In this document: piece after piece, positions 46,650 to 58,819 of the stretch | Position numbering within the stretch: the first letter of the stretch is position 1 | Layout of the letters: each line of letters begins with the position of its first letter | From: Persicaria tinctoria | Lineage: Eukaryota > Streptophyta > Magnoliopsida > Caryophyllales > Polygonaceae | DNA: 64,000 bases | Direction of reading: 5' to 3' | NCBI GenBank assembly: GCA_037127255.1 | Contig: JBANSL010000010.1 | Span: 31,865,120-31,929,119 of the forward strand | Position numbers and translations under genes: made by a program | The notes under the pieces: model-generated | Databases searched by the model: none | Seen by the model: only the letters and a program-made list of their open reading frames with translations | Told to the model about the DNA's origin: nothing

Positions 46650-47797
46650 ACAATGCCGCTTAATGCTCGTGAGTCGTGGTGACTGATATGTAAAAGGAAA
46701 TCTGCAAAATCTTGTGGTATATATACGTACTATCTCAGTATCTCATAATGTAGGCCTTTCAACTCAAAGGAGGCTTTTATATGATTTTTTTGGTTTTTAA
46801 TCTTACAAGCGATATATAATATGGAATAAAAATCCGATAAATTTTTATTTATAAAATATTTCTTAATTCAGTAATTTATTTATAAAAAAACAGATTATTT
46901 TTTTTAAAGTTTTTATTTTGATACTCGATTAACTTATCTTGAAATTTTATTTTGAATTTTGAAACGTAAAATAAATAAATAAAACAGTATGAATTTCATT
47001 AACCTCTAATTTTTATGTTCGTGATTAGATCGTACCCTCCTTTAAATACTTCACAACAACATATAGTAAGCGCTCTACAAATTGTAACTGATTTTTTTTC
47101 CATAGGTAGACATAGATCCATTATAATAAATTGTCACTAATCTTTTATTGTCATAACTCATAACTGCATGCCCTAAGTGATAAAAAAAAGTTAAAAATAT
47201 TAATTTAAAAAATATATTTGAGAGTAAGTTAAGTAATATTTTGTTTTAAATCTGATACTCCATTATTATATCATTTTCAAGGCTTCAACCAATTTGTCGA
47301 ATTCCCTACATAGCATAGCCATTAGCCATAACGTGAACGTTATCCGTTACGTTTCTGACTTTTCATTTCCATTTTTATTTTGGGGAGTCAAACAAGCAGT
47401 CGTCGTCGCCCTTTCATATTTATTTCGGCGTTTGAATGTGTTGCCATTCATGTTGTACGTTTTTGTCTTTATCGACCTACCGTCATACTTGGTTTCATTC
47501 CACTTTAAATTGCATATAAATTGACACACTTCTATAAAAATAAATAAACTCCAAGAAAAGTTAAATAAAAATTAGTTTTAATAAATAAATTGTGGATGTA
47601 TGTAGATTATCGTGTTTTCAGTACCATTAAGTCATTAACACATTGATACTGAGTCACTGACAAACTCACTCCTGAATAACTGAGGTTAAGAATCTTAATT
47701 CAAAAAAAAAAATCTTAAAATTTTAATTATTTTAGTCTTTTTAAAATTGGTTTGAAAATGTGGAGAAATTATGACCAAAAACACGAAAAGATAAGGT
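46650..47797. other. AT-rich intergenic stretch
   Basis: No gene, RNA gene or mobile-element end is recognised. A plus-strand frame at 47294-47524 and a minus-strand frame over nearly the same bases have no recognisable motifs. Confidence 0.5.
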
Positions 47798-48069
47798 GGC
47801 CCCCGGGGCATAGCTCACTGGTTGAAAGGTCACCCTACGCTGGGCCTAGAAGCTTCGGGTGGGAGGTTTGATTCTCAGGAGGAGCATTATTTGTTTCTCT
47901 TGTAGAGTGAGCCTCCTGGAGCGAAAGGGTATAAAGATGGTGGTTGGACCATTAGTGAGGCACATCCCGCGGTTTACCTCTCCAAGTCGATGAGGGCCGG
48001 AGACTTGGGGTCCAGGACTAGTCTAAGTGTAAACTTAGGATACCTGGATTAAAAAAAAAAAAAAAAAAA
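47798..48069 (+). mobile_element. tRNA-derived SINE
   Basis: About 270 bp with an RNA polymerase III box A (TAGCTCACTGG, 47811-47821), a box B (GGTTTGATTCT, 47865-47875) 44 bp later, and a poly(A) tail of 19 bases at 48051-48069. These three features in order define a plant SINE. No convincing target-site duplication could be picked out by eye. Confidence 0.85.
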
Positions 48070-48494
48070 GTTATGAAAAAGGACTTTCTTTATTTTTGTC
48101 AACCTGAAAAAGGACTGTAAGCTCAACACAAGTGGAACCAGATTATCATATACATAGACATAGCCATTCAGTATAATGCATCACCAGATCCTGTTATGTT
48201 TTTGAGAGCACATTTAGAAACTAATTCAAGTTCAAATATAACTGTCTTCAAAACAGCTATAATTTAGAGAAACATACAGTAGAAGGATTGTTGTTACATT
48301 AGGCTTGCATCTGAAGTCGAGTTTGCGAATGTAGCTAAACAGGAATCCAAGACAGACAGTAAGGTGAAAATGTAGTTGAAATTTAACTCAAAAGACAATG
48401 GAAAGCAATCGACAATAAGTATAAAACCTAGCAGGAAGCTGTTTAGAACATGTAGATTCTATTCTACAAGAAGTTGCGTTTTACAAAACGCGAC
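48070..48494. other. 3' flank of CWC22
   Basis: AT-rich and without ORFs. On the minus strand it is directly downstream of the CWC22 stop codon and probably contains its 3' UTR. I did not identify a certain poly(A) signal. Confidence 0.4.
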
Positions 48495-51400
48495 CTAACG
48501 TCTCCTCTTTTTCCGTTTCTCTCTGTCGGAAGAAGACTCCGACTTTTCTGATTCTGATCCGGAGTCAGAACTAGATTCGGATTCCGATTCGGATTCTTCT
48601 TCAGAGACTTCCTTTTGCTGCTGCATTATCAGTCTGGGCATGTTCTTCAAGTACTCTCTTAAATTCTCGGTAATGCCACCAAGACCAATAGAGGTGAAGA
48701 AGTTGATAGCGAATCTTGTGTTCCTTGGATTATCCCTCGGGAAAATTGATTCGAACGAGTCTTGCATAGTGGGGTCATTTAACCGCTCGTTGAGCAAGCG
48801 GATGCCCAAATGCTCCGACAACTCCTGCACGTGGCACATAAATGTTTCAGCTGGAGAATTTTCAGATAGAGCTTAATAAGTACGAAGTGCAATTTTAAGT
48901 TACCTGGAACAGGATTTTTATGAATATACGAGAAGATGATGTCGTGTCCTCCTCAGTCAAGCGTATGTAAGAAAGCACGTTCCATGGAAGAGCAAACGTT
49001 CCCAGCAAGTGAGCAAAAAATTTTGCCACATTACGCAGTTTATTAGTCTCAAGCCGGTGGATCATCGAATATTGTTGAACAAAACACGTTTCAAAGTTCT
49101 CCTGGTGTATTCTGTTGATCATGCAAAACCGTTGACCCAACAGACCATAATAACGCAGATACGTTCTCTCCTGGCTGCAGCATTCCAGCAACATGATACA
49201 TAGTTCCATCTGGAGCCACAAAATCAATCAACAATGAATTCAACAAGGTTCCAAATAATGTACAACAACAACAACAACCCAGTAGATCCCGCTATACAGC
49301 GGGGTCTGGGGGTCAGGATGTACGCACTCATACCCCGAATAAAACGAGAGAGTGTTTCCGAACCACATAGTAGTATGACTCAAAGAAGGAAGCAGAGACG
49401 GCAGGGAATAGGTAGATGACAAATGTGCGATTTTCAGTCAAATATTTATCTCAGCCAGGGGTTAAAAATTTAAGTTTAAAATCTACAATTCAATCATTTT
49501 TTAGCACGAAACTGAAAAATGCGCAACTAGTGGTGGCCAAAAAAAGACAATTACTCACCAACGCTCAATTTAAACTCTCCCAGTTAATCAATTCAAACTA
49601 GTTCACATACGGGTCTCATCAGAGTACGCTGGCAATGCTCAATCAGTTCATCGCCTTAAATGTTGATCTATTGATCTACATGAGTTTTATATCAATCACA
49701 CACCTCTGTAATATCATCAAAGGAATTATGTTTTCAACTAGTCATGGTTATTACCTCTGAATTCAAAAGCAACATAGAATCTCTGAATAATATAGTACAC
49801 TACTGCTTAGGGCCAGCTATACAGATTCAAAGAAAGAAAAAGAATTTTAGTGCAAGCTGAGTCTAACCACATGATTAGAAAATCTCGCGTGCTGCTCGTC
49901 GAAACACAATTTATAGATATCATGGCTTTAACAAATATGCAAACATCTCAGAGTACAAGCACTGTCGGAATGATGCTAAGACTGTGAAGTCTAGTGGCAG
50001 TGACATGTAGTAAAAATTGCAGGACAGAGAGCGGGGGAAACACTGGTTAAACGAGAATACACAGAATGCCATTGGCAGTATCAGTACAGCCAACGTAGGA
50101 ATTCAAGAAAATCTCACGTTGATTAAAAATTATCAAATGGGAAGCTTACCTCTTGTCCGGGCTCGAGTTTAATTTTCAGCAGCTTGTGACCAGCTTCTTC
50201 AAAGTCCACACTTGACATGATTGTCAAGTATATGGTCCTCCGAAGATTCACCAAATTCGTCTCAGTTTGGTCTTGTATCTCCATCCTCTCCTCCTCGTCC
50301 ATTTCTTCATCATCATTGTCATCCTCATCATCTGACCCAGACCCAGACCCTTCATCTGAACCATCCTCTTCTTCCGATTCTTCACCAAGTATAGACTTTT
50401 TCAGATCTTCATATCGCTTCTCATTTTCCAAGTAGTCTGGATCTGGCTTGAAAATATCTGAAAGTTGGAACATCAAATAAGTTAACACCTCATTTCCACA
50501 AAAGTAGAAAACTGGTATACCAAATTTCAAACTATGAGATAAGGGTGACCAAGTACCTAAGGAGATCTCTTGATCAACATCCTCATCTATAATAGATATT
50601 TCATGTGTCAATTGATCCTCAGGCTCCACGAGATCCAATTCGGGCCGAATAGCTGGGTGACCCTGCCCACAAAAGAAGTATCTGACGAATGAAGTACAAG
50701 GCAAAGCAATAAATGAATCCGTATACACTTGTAAATTCCATTTATGGTCATTAACCTTTGTGTCTTGTCCTAAAAGGTTCTTAACCTTTATTTTGTCCTA
50801 TTAAAGACGTTTAACTCATTAGTTTTGTTTCAAAATTCATCCTTTTGTTATAAATGAATCCTTAACTAATGCACTCTCTCCTAAATGGAGGGCCTTCCTT
50901 TTAACTATAACCAAGATGAGTTTGCACCTAGATTGTTCCATAGTCTTTGTAATAAAACCACCAGAAAGGAGCGTTGAGGACTTTATTTGGGATAGGGCTA
51001 AAAGTTGAGGACTATCAACCACATTTACACTAAACATATGAATCAAGTCAATCAACCAAACCAAAGAATCAGTATGCAAGGATAACTCCCTCAATAGTTC
51101 TAGACACATTAAAGTGGAGAATGAACAAAAAAGATTTGCTATGATCACACTCCCCACCCCATGTAGAATCAAGTGCAACATCACTTTGCAGCACAAGCCT
51201 TGTGCTGCAAAGTGATGTGCCACAAGGTCATGAATGTAGACCCAACTTAAGAATTACTCTAATGAACTGAATACTATAACTACCTTTATGGAGCCTATCC
51301 ATGAAAGATGCAACTAAAGCAATATATAAGGGTTATGAAACAAACCTGAAACTTAGCTTTGCGGATAGCAAATAGACCTTCAATTAGAAACTGCACACGT

Positions 51401-54400
51401 TTATCTATTTCTCCTTCATGAAGAATTCCACGAAATCGCTCAAATATACCTGCAAGATGAAAAATAAAAGTTAAAATACAAAATTGCACACATGCATATT
51501 TCATGTACAATGATGGCAAAGGCAAAATATAACAGTTATAAACATCTAGGACCTCTCTCAGCAAGAACAATTTACATATGAAAGACACCCCTAAACAAAA
51601 AAGTAATAGCATTACCTCCTCTAAATTTTTTTTTTTTTTTTGAAGTGGTGAATATATAGAAAGTAATACGTAATTACAAAAGGGGCAGTCATGGAGCTTG
51701 CCCAAAGTGGTTAATACCATCCACACCTAACTACCCGGTGTGATCATCTCCCTCTAAGAAAGCCAAAAGGAAATCAACTCTCCAAAAAGTATACCCTCAA
51801 ATCACTATACCACCCAATCTCCTACTAAATTCTCTAACTATCTAGTGATTCTTTGTACCCACCCTTTTTCCTTGGATGACTTGCACTTGCATCTCAAGGA
51901 AATTCGTAACTTACAATTGTTCATCACCCGATGGGCCCATGCCAGAGGCGTACAAGTCTCCCCCCCAAAGACTACCTCATTCCTCCCAATCGAAGTGAAG
52001 TAGACAAAGGCACAGAAAACTAGCAATTTTGCACGGAACACTGGGGACTTCTGCACCGTGGGACTCTCTCTGGCGAACCAATCAAGCCATTCTCTAATCC
52101 CACCACTCCTACTCGGCAATCCAATCCACGCCCACACTATGCTTCTAGTGTCTAGAATCTTAGGACACCCAAACCACAAGTGACTCTCTGATTCCTCAGC
52201 TTGCTTGCAAAGCGGACACACAGCAGCATCTGGACCCATCCAGTGCTTGACAATCCGTCCGGTCTGCAACCGACTGTGAACGGCCATCCAAACCACAAAC
52301 GACCACTTCTTCGAGTGGGCACCGTTCCATAACATGTCTCCCCAATCAACCAGAGGGCTTCTTCTGCGAGTCATCTCATATATCTTCCGGCCGTCAAAGC
52401 TGCCTTTGCTGTTTAGCAGCAGCCCCATGTCCAAATTCCGACCCAAGATCCCATCACTACTCATCTCATCCCTTATGCTTAGGACTTCCTTCCATAGCCA
52501 AGAATCATACACCTTTTGCTGAACCCTCCATATATCATGATGCCCAAGGTGAACATCCTCTAAATATTGCTTTCTACTTAAAGATTATGCTTTACAGGAA
52601 ATTTAAGATTCAACAATCAATAACCAAAGCATAACTACAGAAGGAAATAAATTCCATCTTGCAAATATAACATCCACAAAAGTAACATATACCATATCCC
52701 ACGTAAATAGACCATATGCTTCGTCTACCTAAAAAATTATGTTGACAAAATAATATCAGTTGCAACTGATATTACTTTTTGGCTGATGCTTAGCTAAGTT
52801 GCATCTTCAATAGGGGATCATTTCAGTAGCCATGTGTGCTGGCATGCTTATAGAATCATAAACCAAAATATTTGCATACAATCGATAGTTCCAAATAACA
52901 CTGCCATATACACTGAAAGCAATGGCTAGTAAATTCTACCCAATTTCACAACTTCCCCATCATGCTATGAACAAAGTGATGTACTAGTTTGTGGAAGTTC
53001 GACCAAGACTTCAAGCTCATTAAAATAACATTCAGGAGTCAGATTTCTTTAGCTTTATGATGATATTATAGTGACTGCAAAATGAGAAAGTTTTTCATAA
53101 ATATTTTTAACATGTTTAAACAATTGACTACATTAGAACTCAAATCAAATCTTAGCATGTGAGACCTCAATAAATCTTCAAAGCATACTCACCATGCAGA
53201 CCCTTGGGTGAAAGATCCTGAAGAATCGCCCCACAATCAGTGACAAAACCAACAGCAACTTCAACGCTGTCATCAGTTGGCTGGTCAAGCAGAATGGTTA
53301 ACAGTTCTAAAGCTATCAGCTCATGAGCCACCTGCTGATTCACAAGATGGGCGACAAACTTCACAGCTGCAAGCAGTTGAGGCTGCAAACAACAACAAAG
53401 TTAGAAACACCGGCAGTCAAAAGAATAATACAAAAGAGCACATCAAAGCAAGGGGTTAAGCACAAAGTGACTCACCTTGTCATTACGTTTGTATGCCCTT
53501 CTCAGCTGCAAGACAATTCTCCTCAAGAGAAGATCTCCGATTTGGGGAAACTTTGTATTAACAACAGCAACCAAAGCAGCAAATACATGTGTAAAACCTG
53601 GGGATGCAAACTGCGACTTCATGACAGCTCTACAAAAAAGACCCCTACCCCTTATCAAATTCTCACCGAGTAGCTCGGGGATTATATTCTTGATATTGGT
53701 GCCATTGACCTTGTTAACCAAACCATTAATACTCTTCCTAAGTGCATCCCAAGTCAATCTCTGGTACTCTGCACTGCTTTTATCCTCAACTTCTTTCATC
53801 ATCCGAGCAAGTTTAAAGGGAGGAATATACACACCTCCTGTCCTCCCTAGCGTTGCCGCATTACCAGCAGGATTTGATTCAATTTCAGTAGGTTGCTTTT
53901 GAGCTTTAGCATCTTGATCCACCTTCATATGACTTTCTTTATCCTTTGATTCGCGGTGGTCTTCCTTTCCATCCCTCCGAACCTCCTCCCTATGCCTCCC
54001 ATGGATCCTGGGAGACCTGCGTCGATCCCTTCTCCGGTGAATTTCATCATTGTCTCGTCCCCTATTGTCATTCCTGGACTTGCCATTGTGCTCTTTATCT
54101 CTCCTGCTTCTTCCATCATCTTCTGAACTCTCATGATCATGCTTTCTTCTTCTATGATCACTCCTATGTCGCCTATCTCTCGTTCCTCTCTCTAAAACCA
54201 ACTCCCCATCCTCTTTATTGCGGTGCCTCTTTCGCTTCCTCTCGACATCACTGTCTTCTTCATCAGAAATTTTGGGACTTTCTACCCTCTTACGCTCTTG
54301 TCCCTCGACCCTACCTCTTTCACTTACTTCCTCATCCTCTAAGGATCGATTTCGAGATTTCTCCCTCTCGCTTTCCTTCCTCTTCTCTCGCTTACTATCA

Positions 54401-54888
54401 TCCTCACTATCAGAATCAGAATCACTATCAACTTTACCTCTCCTATGTCTCCCATCCCTCTTTCTCTCCGAAACCAACTCCCCATCCTCTTTATCGTGGC
54501 GACTACTTTGCTTCCTCTCCACATAACCATCTCCCCCATTAGAATGTCTGCGATAACCATCCCTCTCTTTCAGCTCAACCCTACCTCGTTCACTTGCTTC
54601 TTCATCCAACTGACGATTTCGTGATTTCTCCCTCTCACTCCCCTTCCTCTTCTCTCCTACTCGCTCTCTATCAGAATCAGAATCAGAATACTCGTCAATT
54701 TTACCTCTCCTATCTCGAACCCTAGACGAATCGTCCCTCTTATCCCTCACTGTCTCTCGGTGCCCCCGATCGGAATCCGATGAATCATTCCGGCGATTGT
54801 GGGACTTAGAACTCGTTTTGGGGTCGTATCTACCCCGTCTCTCCACCGGAGAGTCCTCGTTTGACTCACTCCCGTGTCGGCGAACCAT
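48495..54888 (-). CDS. CWC22: Pre-mRNA-splicing factor CWC22 homologue, seven coding exons
   Basis: Coding exons on the minus strand: 54888-53476, 53382-53193, 51449-51346, 50662-50557, 50457-50150, 49209-48904 and 48824-48495. All have GT-AG borders and consistent phases, giving 918 residues. CWC22 is a nuclear spliceosome component that in animals recruits eIF4A3 for exon-junction-complex assembly. Residues 1-350 are an Arg/Asp/Ser/Glu-rich low-complexity region. MIF4G spans about 375-565 ([13 protein letters not shown], then RAYKRNDK and [13 protein letters not shown]). An acidic linker follows (about 625-660), then MA3 about 670-795 ([36 protein letters not shown]). The C-terminus is Ser/Glu then Lys/Arg-rich. 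The ATG at 54888 is the first in frame; upstream codons are open but without ATG. The gene looks intact despite transposon inserts in introns 2 and 5. Identification is strong. Confidence 0.95.
49247..49400 (-). mobile_element. SINE fragment with (TTG)n tail in CWC22 intron 5
   Basis: On the minus strand the segment ends GGGATCTACTGGG followed by TTGTTGTTGTTGTTG. This 3' end is usual for TS/Au-type plant SINEs, whose tail is TTG repeats and not poly(A). Upstream parts (GTGCGTACATCCTGACCCC) also fit that family. The 5' half with the polymerase III boxes is not clear, so it may be truncated. It lies between exons 5 and 6. Confidence 0.65.
51627..52555 (-). mobile_element. 5'-truncated LINE inserted in CWC22 intron 2, with target duplication
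   Basis: A 10-bp direct repeat TCCTCTAAAT flanks the insert (51617-51626 and 52556-52565). The minus-strand 3' end is a run of about 15 A (T on plus at 51627-51641), as expected for a LINE. The body contains the last part of the LINE protein. It sits in the long intron between exon 2 (ends 53193) and exon 3 (starts 51449), in the same orientation as the host gene. The exon borders are unaffected. Confidence 0.9.
51838..52512 (-). pseudogene. C-terminal LINE protein fragment (zf-RVT domain)
   Basis: An open frame of 224 codons without a natural start. The central part reads [20 protein letters not shown], then [10 protein letters not shown] and [18 protein letters not shown]. This is the zinc-binding region found after the reverse transcriptase in plant L1-like proteins (C-x2-C-x7-H-x4-C spacing visible). 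The reverse transcriptase and endonuclease parts are missing because the copy is 5'-truncated. Confidence 0.85.
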
Positions 54889-55130
54889 TTCAACGGAAAC
54901 TTCGTCCGTAACCCTTGCTACCACTAAATCTTCGGATTCAACAACTAGGGTTGAACAGATGGGATGAAGCAGGTGAAGGAATAATAGAAAGAGTTCAAGA
55001 AGACATACTGAGATCTAGAAGCGGCGGCAAATCAGGGCGGCCGGAATCGAGTGGTAGAAGGAAAGCAGCGGCAACGGTGGGATTTGGGGAGCGGAGCTGC
55101 GGCCTGTGTATACTGATAATTTGGGTTTTA
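54889..55130 (-). promoter_or_regulatory. 5' leader and proximal promoter of CWC22
   Basis: The minus strand upstream of the CWC22 start is GC-richer than the DNA further out. It contains a very short upstream ORF: ATG at 55006-55004, two Ser codons, then stop at 54997-54995. Whether it lies in the transcript depends on the unknown start site. No clear TATA box was identified. Confidence 0.35.
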
Positions 55131-56100
55131 CAACTTTACTCGATCTTTATTACTTACCAAATTACAACAAGTATCCCTAATTTTTTAGGATAGTTATATT
55201 ATACCCTAAAATTTCAAGTCGGCCGAAAAAAGCACATCATAAGTTGTGATTTCCGAATAATAGGAGACAATTAATCATCCTAGGTAAATAGATAAATTGG
55301 ATTGGAACTCAAGTTAATTTATCTATAGTAAGTTTTATTTATATATGGTTTTATATATAGATGGTTTTATCTATAATAATAGGTCTAGATAAGGTAGGTT
55401 TTATCTATATCTAGTTTTATCTATAAGAGGTTATACCTATATGGACTCTATTATAAATAGAGGGGGTAGGGTTGAATTATGAACTGTCCGTGTATTCATC
55501 AAAACATCACAATAATAAGAAACCTTAGCTGCAGAGAGGTTTTTCTCTGCAGGGTGTTCTGCGCGGTTCTTGCCAGAATACGGAAATTCTTTGTGTCCTA
55601 TTGTTCATTCTCCTTCTCTTTAACGGTATTCACTCGGGGAAATTCACAATATTAAGTCGTGATGAGCTTTTAACTTACTAAGCAAATTTTATTTATTATA
55701 TATAATTGATGACTTGTTAAATACAAGTATTCGTTAATACTGAAGCAACTTGATTTTCAAGTTAAAAAATCTTTATTTATAATGTCTAAAAGTAATCCCA
55801 ACGGATTCTCCATACTGATTTTTTGGAGAATATTAAGATTATTTATTATTTTTTATCCAACAGTTTTCTCATTACATTATCTAACATAGATAATGAGGAG
55901 AAAAATTGGAGATCATTCCCTAAATTTGGAGAAAACTTTATATAGTTTAGGATAAACGGGGAGAAAATATGGAGATCATTTCCTAAATTTTGATAAAATT
56001 CTATATATTTTAGGGTAAAACTTCAGAATGGAGAAGCAATTGGACTTTAGCCCCCAAAAAATTCAGAATATGTGATTTATAATTCTCTATTTTGTAGAAT
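55131..56100. other. Intergenic AT-rich DNA with LTR-like motifs and short repeats
   Basis: No gene. 55340-55432 repeats GTTTTATCTATA-like words. A TATA-like TATAAATAG is at 55452-55460. A stem (CTGCAGAGA at 55529-55537, TCTCTGCAG at 55544-55552) follows. This resembles the promoter and R region of a solo LTR, but no termini were found. 55895-56021 is two diverged tandem copies of about 63 bp. Confidence 0.35.
55895..56021 (+). repeat. Two-copy tandem repeat of about 63 bp
   Basis: Copy 1 (55895-55957) and copy 2 (55958-56021) share GGAGAAAA, TGGAGATCATT(C/T)CCTAAATTT, then TATATA and TTTAG or TTTTAGG words. Confidence 0.7.
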
Positions 56101-56520
56101 TTTTTTTAAAAGTTTTTTTTTTATTAAGTAAGAATTCGAGATCAGGCTAGCCCGATTCTCGAGAGGCCGACGAATCGGCAGGCGGAAACCGCCAAAGCAT
56201 ACAGTAAGAACAGAAAAAAGCGCTAAGAAACAAGCAGAAAAAATCCTACTACAAGAAACGATCTAAGAAGAACTACTCCTAGCAGTTGTGGACGACGGCG
56301 AAGAACGAAGCCAAGCACCACCAAACAGTAGCACTGCGGGCCAGCGATACAGCAGGACTCTATCTCCTGTGGGAAGTGCAGACGAAACTCCAAGGAAACA
56401 TCATCTCGAATACGGAGTCGCCCTATAACGCACCACCTAGATCCCAGCCAGTCCCGACTCCAGACTTCACGCCCCCAACCAAGCAGAAGAACTCTCAGAA
56501 ACGCCAAAAGTAGAGCCCCA
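56101..56520 (-). mobile_element. LINE 3' end (5'-truncated)
   Basis: The minus strand ends GTCGGCCTCTCGAG, then TCGAATTCTTACTTAAT and an A-rich tail (T-rich 56101-56128 on plus). The plus-strand element at 60989-61919 ends with the same blocks (TCGGCCTCTCGA, then TCGAATTTTTACCTAAT and poly(A)), so both belong to one LINE tail family. The 5' limit near 56520 is approximate and no target duplication was found. Confidence 0.6.
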
Positions 56521-56556
56521 CGCCGCTCGAAACAAAGATGCCAAAAGATTTAACCA

Positions 56557-56643
56557 AGCTCTTACGGGATTTATTCTAGCCCTTTCGGGATTTGGTTCAA
56601 GCCCTTTCGGGATTTTATTCAAACTCTTTCGAGCGGAAATTCA
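56557..56643 (+). repeat. Four tandem units of 21-22 bp
   Basis: The units follow AGCCCTTTCGGGATTT(T/G)(A/G)TTCA. The first and last are diverged. Boundaries: 56557-56577, 56578-56599, 56600-56621 and 56622-56643. Confidence 0.85.
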
Positions 56644-56819
56644 AATATACCCTTTCTGGTAATTAATTTTTTAAAAGTTGTTGGACATGCTCTAATGCTC
56701 CACTACGGAGTATTAACAAGCCGTCTCTTAATTAATGTTATTTTCACCACTTTAAAAGTTTGGATCATTTTTCACTATTCTTAAATTTGGGATAGGGTGC
56801 AATATTTCAATGATTTAGG

Positions 56820-57014
56820 TGTTGTATATTTTGTGGAATTTGAGATGAAATATAAGTTTTAGATAGGTTGAATCTATTTTCTCTTGATGATCTGTTCTCA
56901 ATCTCATTTACAAGGGAGGATGCATGCATACATTTTGTTGCATGTGATATGAGCATGAAATCCAAGAGGAAAATCATAATGTGGTTTATTCATATATTTA
57001 AATAGTACACGTCA
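56820..57014 (-). mobile_element. 3' LTR of copia element E
   Basis: 195 bp, similar over its length to 60687-60890. It is flanked inside by the polypurine tract and outside by TTAGG. Confidence 0.8.
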
Positions 57015-57197
57015 CTCCCCCTTGAATAATCACCATCTATCATGGCTCTTAGGGGTTTGATACGAAATTTGCTTATGTCATACGCATTGTTAATGTTGCC
57101 TCATTGAAAACCTTATCAGAAAAACCCAGTGGGATAAAAACCTGTTCAAGGGGGAAAAAATGTAACCCGTATGATTCTCCCCCTGAGTTTGACATGC

Positions 57198-57503
57198 TTA
57201 ATGAGTTTCTCGAAGACGACACATTCCGATCTTGTGTACTAGTTGTTTAAACCTCTTAGGTGATAAGGACTTTGTGAACAAATCAGCGAGGTTCTCATCT
57301 AATCGGATTTGTTGGGCTTCAATTTTCCCTTTCTTCTCAAGTTCATGAGTAGAGAAGAATTTTGGCGATATGTGTTTGGTCCAATCTTCTTTGATATAGC
57401 CTTCCTTCACGTGCGTAACACAAGCCGAGTTGTCTTCGTATATCATAGTTGGTTTGCCTTTGATGGACTTGATTCCAGACTCCCTCTGTATATACTTCAT
57501 CAC
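57198..57503 (-). pseudogene. Copia RNase H fragment (element E)
   Basis: The frame reads PTMIYEDNSACVTHVKEGYI, then KHISPKFFSTHELEKKGKI and NLADLFTKSLSPKRFKQLV. These are the C-terminal RNase H blocks of copia pol, with the conserved ED, the NSA motif and the ADLFTK end intact. The protein ends at CRLRETH shortly before the 3' non-coding part. It is the best preserved part of this element. Confidence 0.9.
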
Positions 57504-57689
57504 CTTTCTGAGCCATACAAACTATCTACTCGCTTCATATAATGCTATCAATTCAGCATGGTTTGATGATGTCGTGGTCAAAGTCTTCAACTGTTTTTGG
57601 TTCAGTATCGTCGTCTTCAGCCATCATTTCAACTATTTTACCCCATAAAAATATCCGGGTATATATGATTTCAATATCCGGTTTAAAAA

Positions 57690-57990
57690 ATCGTGTAGAT
57701 GCACCTGTTAGCACCAAGAATTAACGAAATGGTCCACATGATGAGACAATTGGCCCACATATATCCCCTTGAATTCGTTATAAGAATGCAGGAGCCTCTT
57801 TTTTGCTATTTTATTTTTCGAGGATCTGGTGATCAATTTGCCCAATGAGCAAACAGTACAATTGAGATCACTTGTCTAGATAACACTCTTGTTCTTTAAT
57901 GTATGACCAAGTGAGTTATTAATGATTTTGTGCATCATCACTGTACCTGGATGGCCCACTCAGCCATGCTAGAGGGTAAACATGTTATGG
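57690..57990 (-). pseudogene. Copia pre-integrase/integrase start, broken (element E)
   Basis: With several stops and shifts, the minus strand reads GHPGTVMMHKIINNSLGHTL, then LNCTVCSLGKL, and YVGQLSHHVDHF where intact relatives have a DICGPI-CGPF block. Similarity ends near 57690 and RNase H follows at 57503, so about 1.5 kb of integrase and reverse transcriptase is missing. Confidence 0.7.
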
Positions 57991-58777
57991 TCATCCAGAC
58001 TTGATCTGGTTGCCATATTAACCTCAAATAGACTAATGTAGATATAATACGTTCCAAAGAAATAAGCTGGTAGTTTTACTACTACTTTCCTTTTGTTAAA
58101 TACCTGTGCTATCAAACACAAGTATTCCCTTTTATTTTTATTCATGGTTTCAATGTGAAAACCATTTTAATGCACATCTTTAAAGCTCAATAAATTTCTT
58201 TGAGGCTTGCTTGAGTATAATGCATCTTTTATTACCCATTTTTTTCCCTTTCAGAAGCAAAAAGTAAGCCTTTCCATCTTTGCCACACCTGATATCGTGT
58301 TGACCCTTCAAAGATTGTCAACAGCTGAGTGAATAATTCTTTATTTTTTCTGGATGGTGTGGGTTGGCATTGTCCACTAGACATTGCTACTTATAACCAG
58401 GCTTAACTCTAGATGGTTTCATGACTTCATCAAGAATTAAGAAAAACACAGAGTTAGACATTATATTACATGGTGGAAATTAAACTTACACAAATATCTT
58501 ACATCACATGGATAGAACATAATACAAGGAAACATAGGAATTAGTGGCAACAATGGGATTAGTAGCAACAAAGTGGATATAACATAATACATGGTGGAAA
58601 TTAAACTCTAGATGGATTCATCTTGGTTAAATCCATCACCAAGCTCATTATCCATGTAGTCGTTAACATTCAGTTCACATGGCATCAATGGGGTATTAGT
58701 GACAACAAAGTTTGTTTCCTTCGCCTTTTCCGGGAGAGGCTTGAAACAGTTCACACAAGTGTCTTGTTGTGCGACAC

Positions 58778-58819
58778 GTACACTTTAGCCCAATGACCAG
58801 TCATCTTACACCGGTAACA
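58778..58819 (-). pseudogene. Gag zinc knuckle remnant (element E)
   Basis: The minus strand reads CYRCKMTGHWAKVY: C-x2-C-x4-H kept, with the last cysteine changed to Tyr. Downstream a frameshifted stretch continues the gag C-terminus. The gag domain proper (58820-60680) could not be read. Confidence 0.6.

Noticed and set aside
47294..47529. Overlapping ORFs on both strands as a gene
   Set aside because: About 75 and 60 codons, no motif, AT-rich intergenic DNA. Chance frames are likely.
47803..47880. Functional tRNA gene
   Set aside because: Box A and box B are present, but no cloverleaf can be drawn, and the unit runs on for 270 bp to a poly(A) tail, which is a SINE.
53946..54542. Plus-strand ORF of 198 codons opposite CWC22 exon 1
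   Set aside because: It is the antisense of the Arg/Ser/Asp-rich CWC22 N-terminus, whose minus-strand frame is supported by the domains and splice sites downstream.
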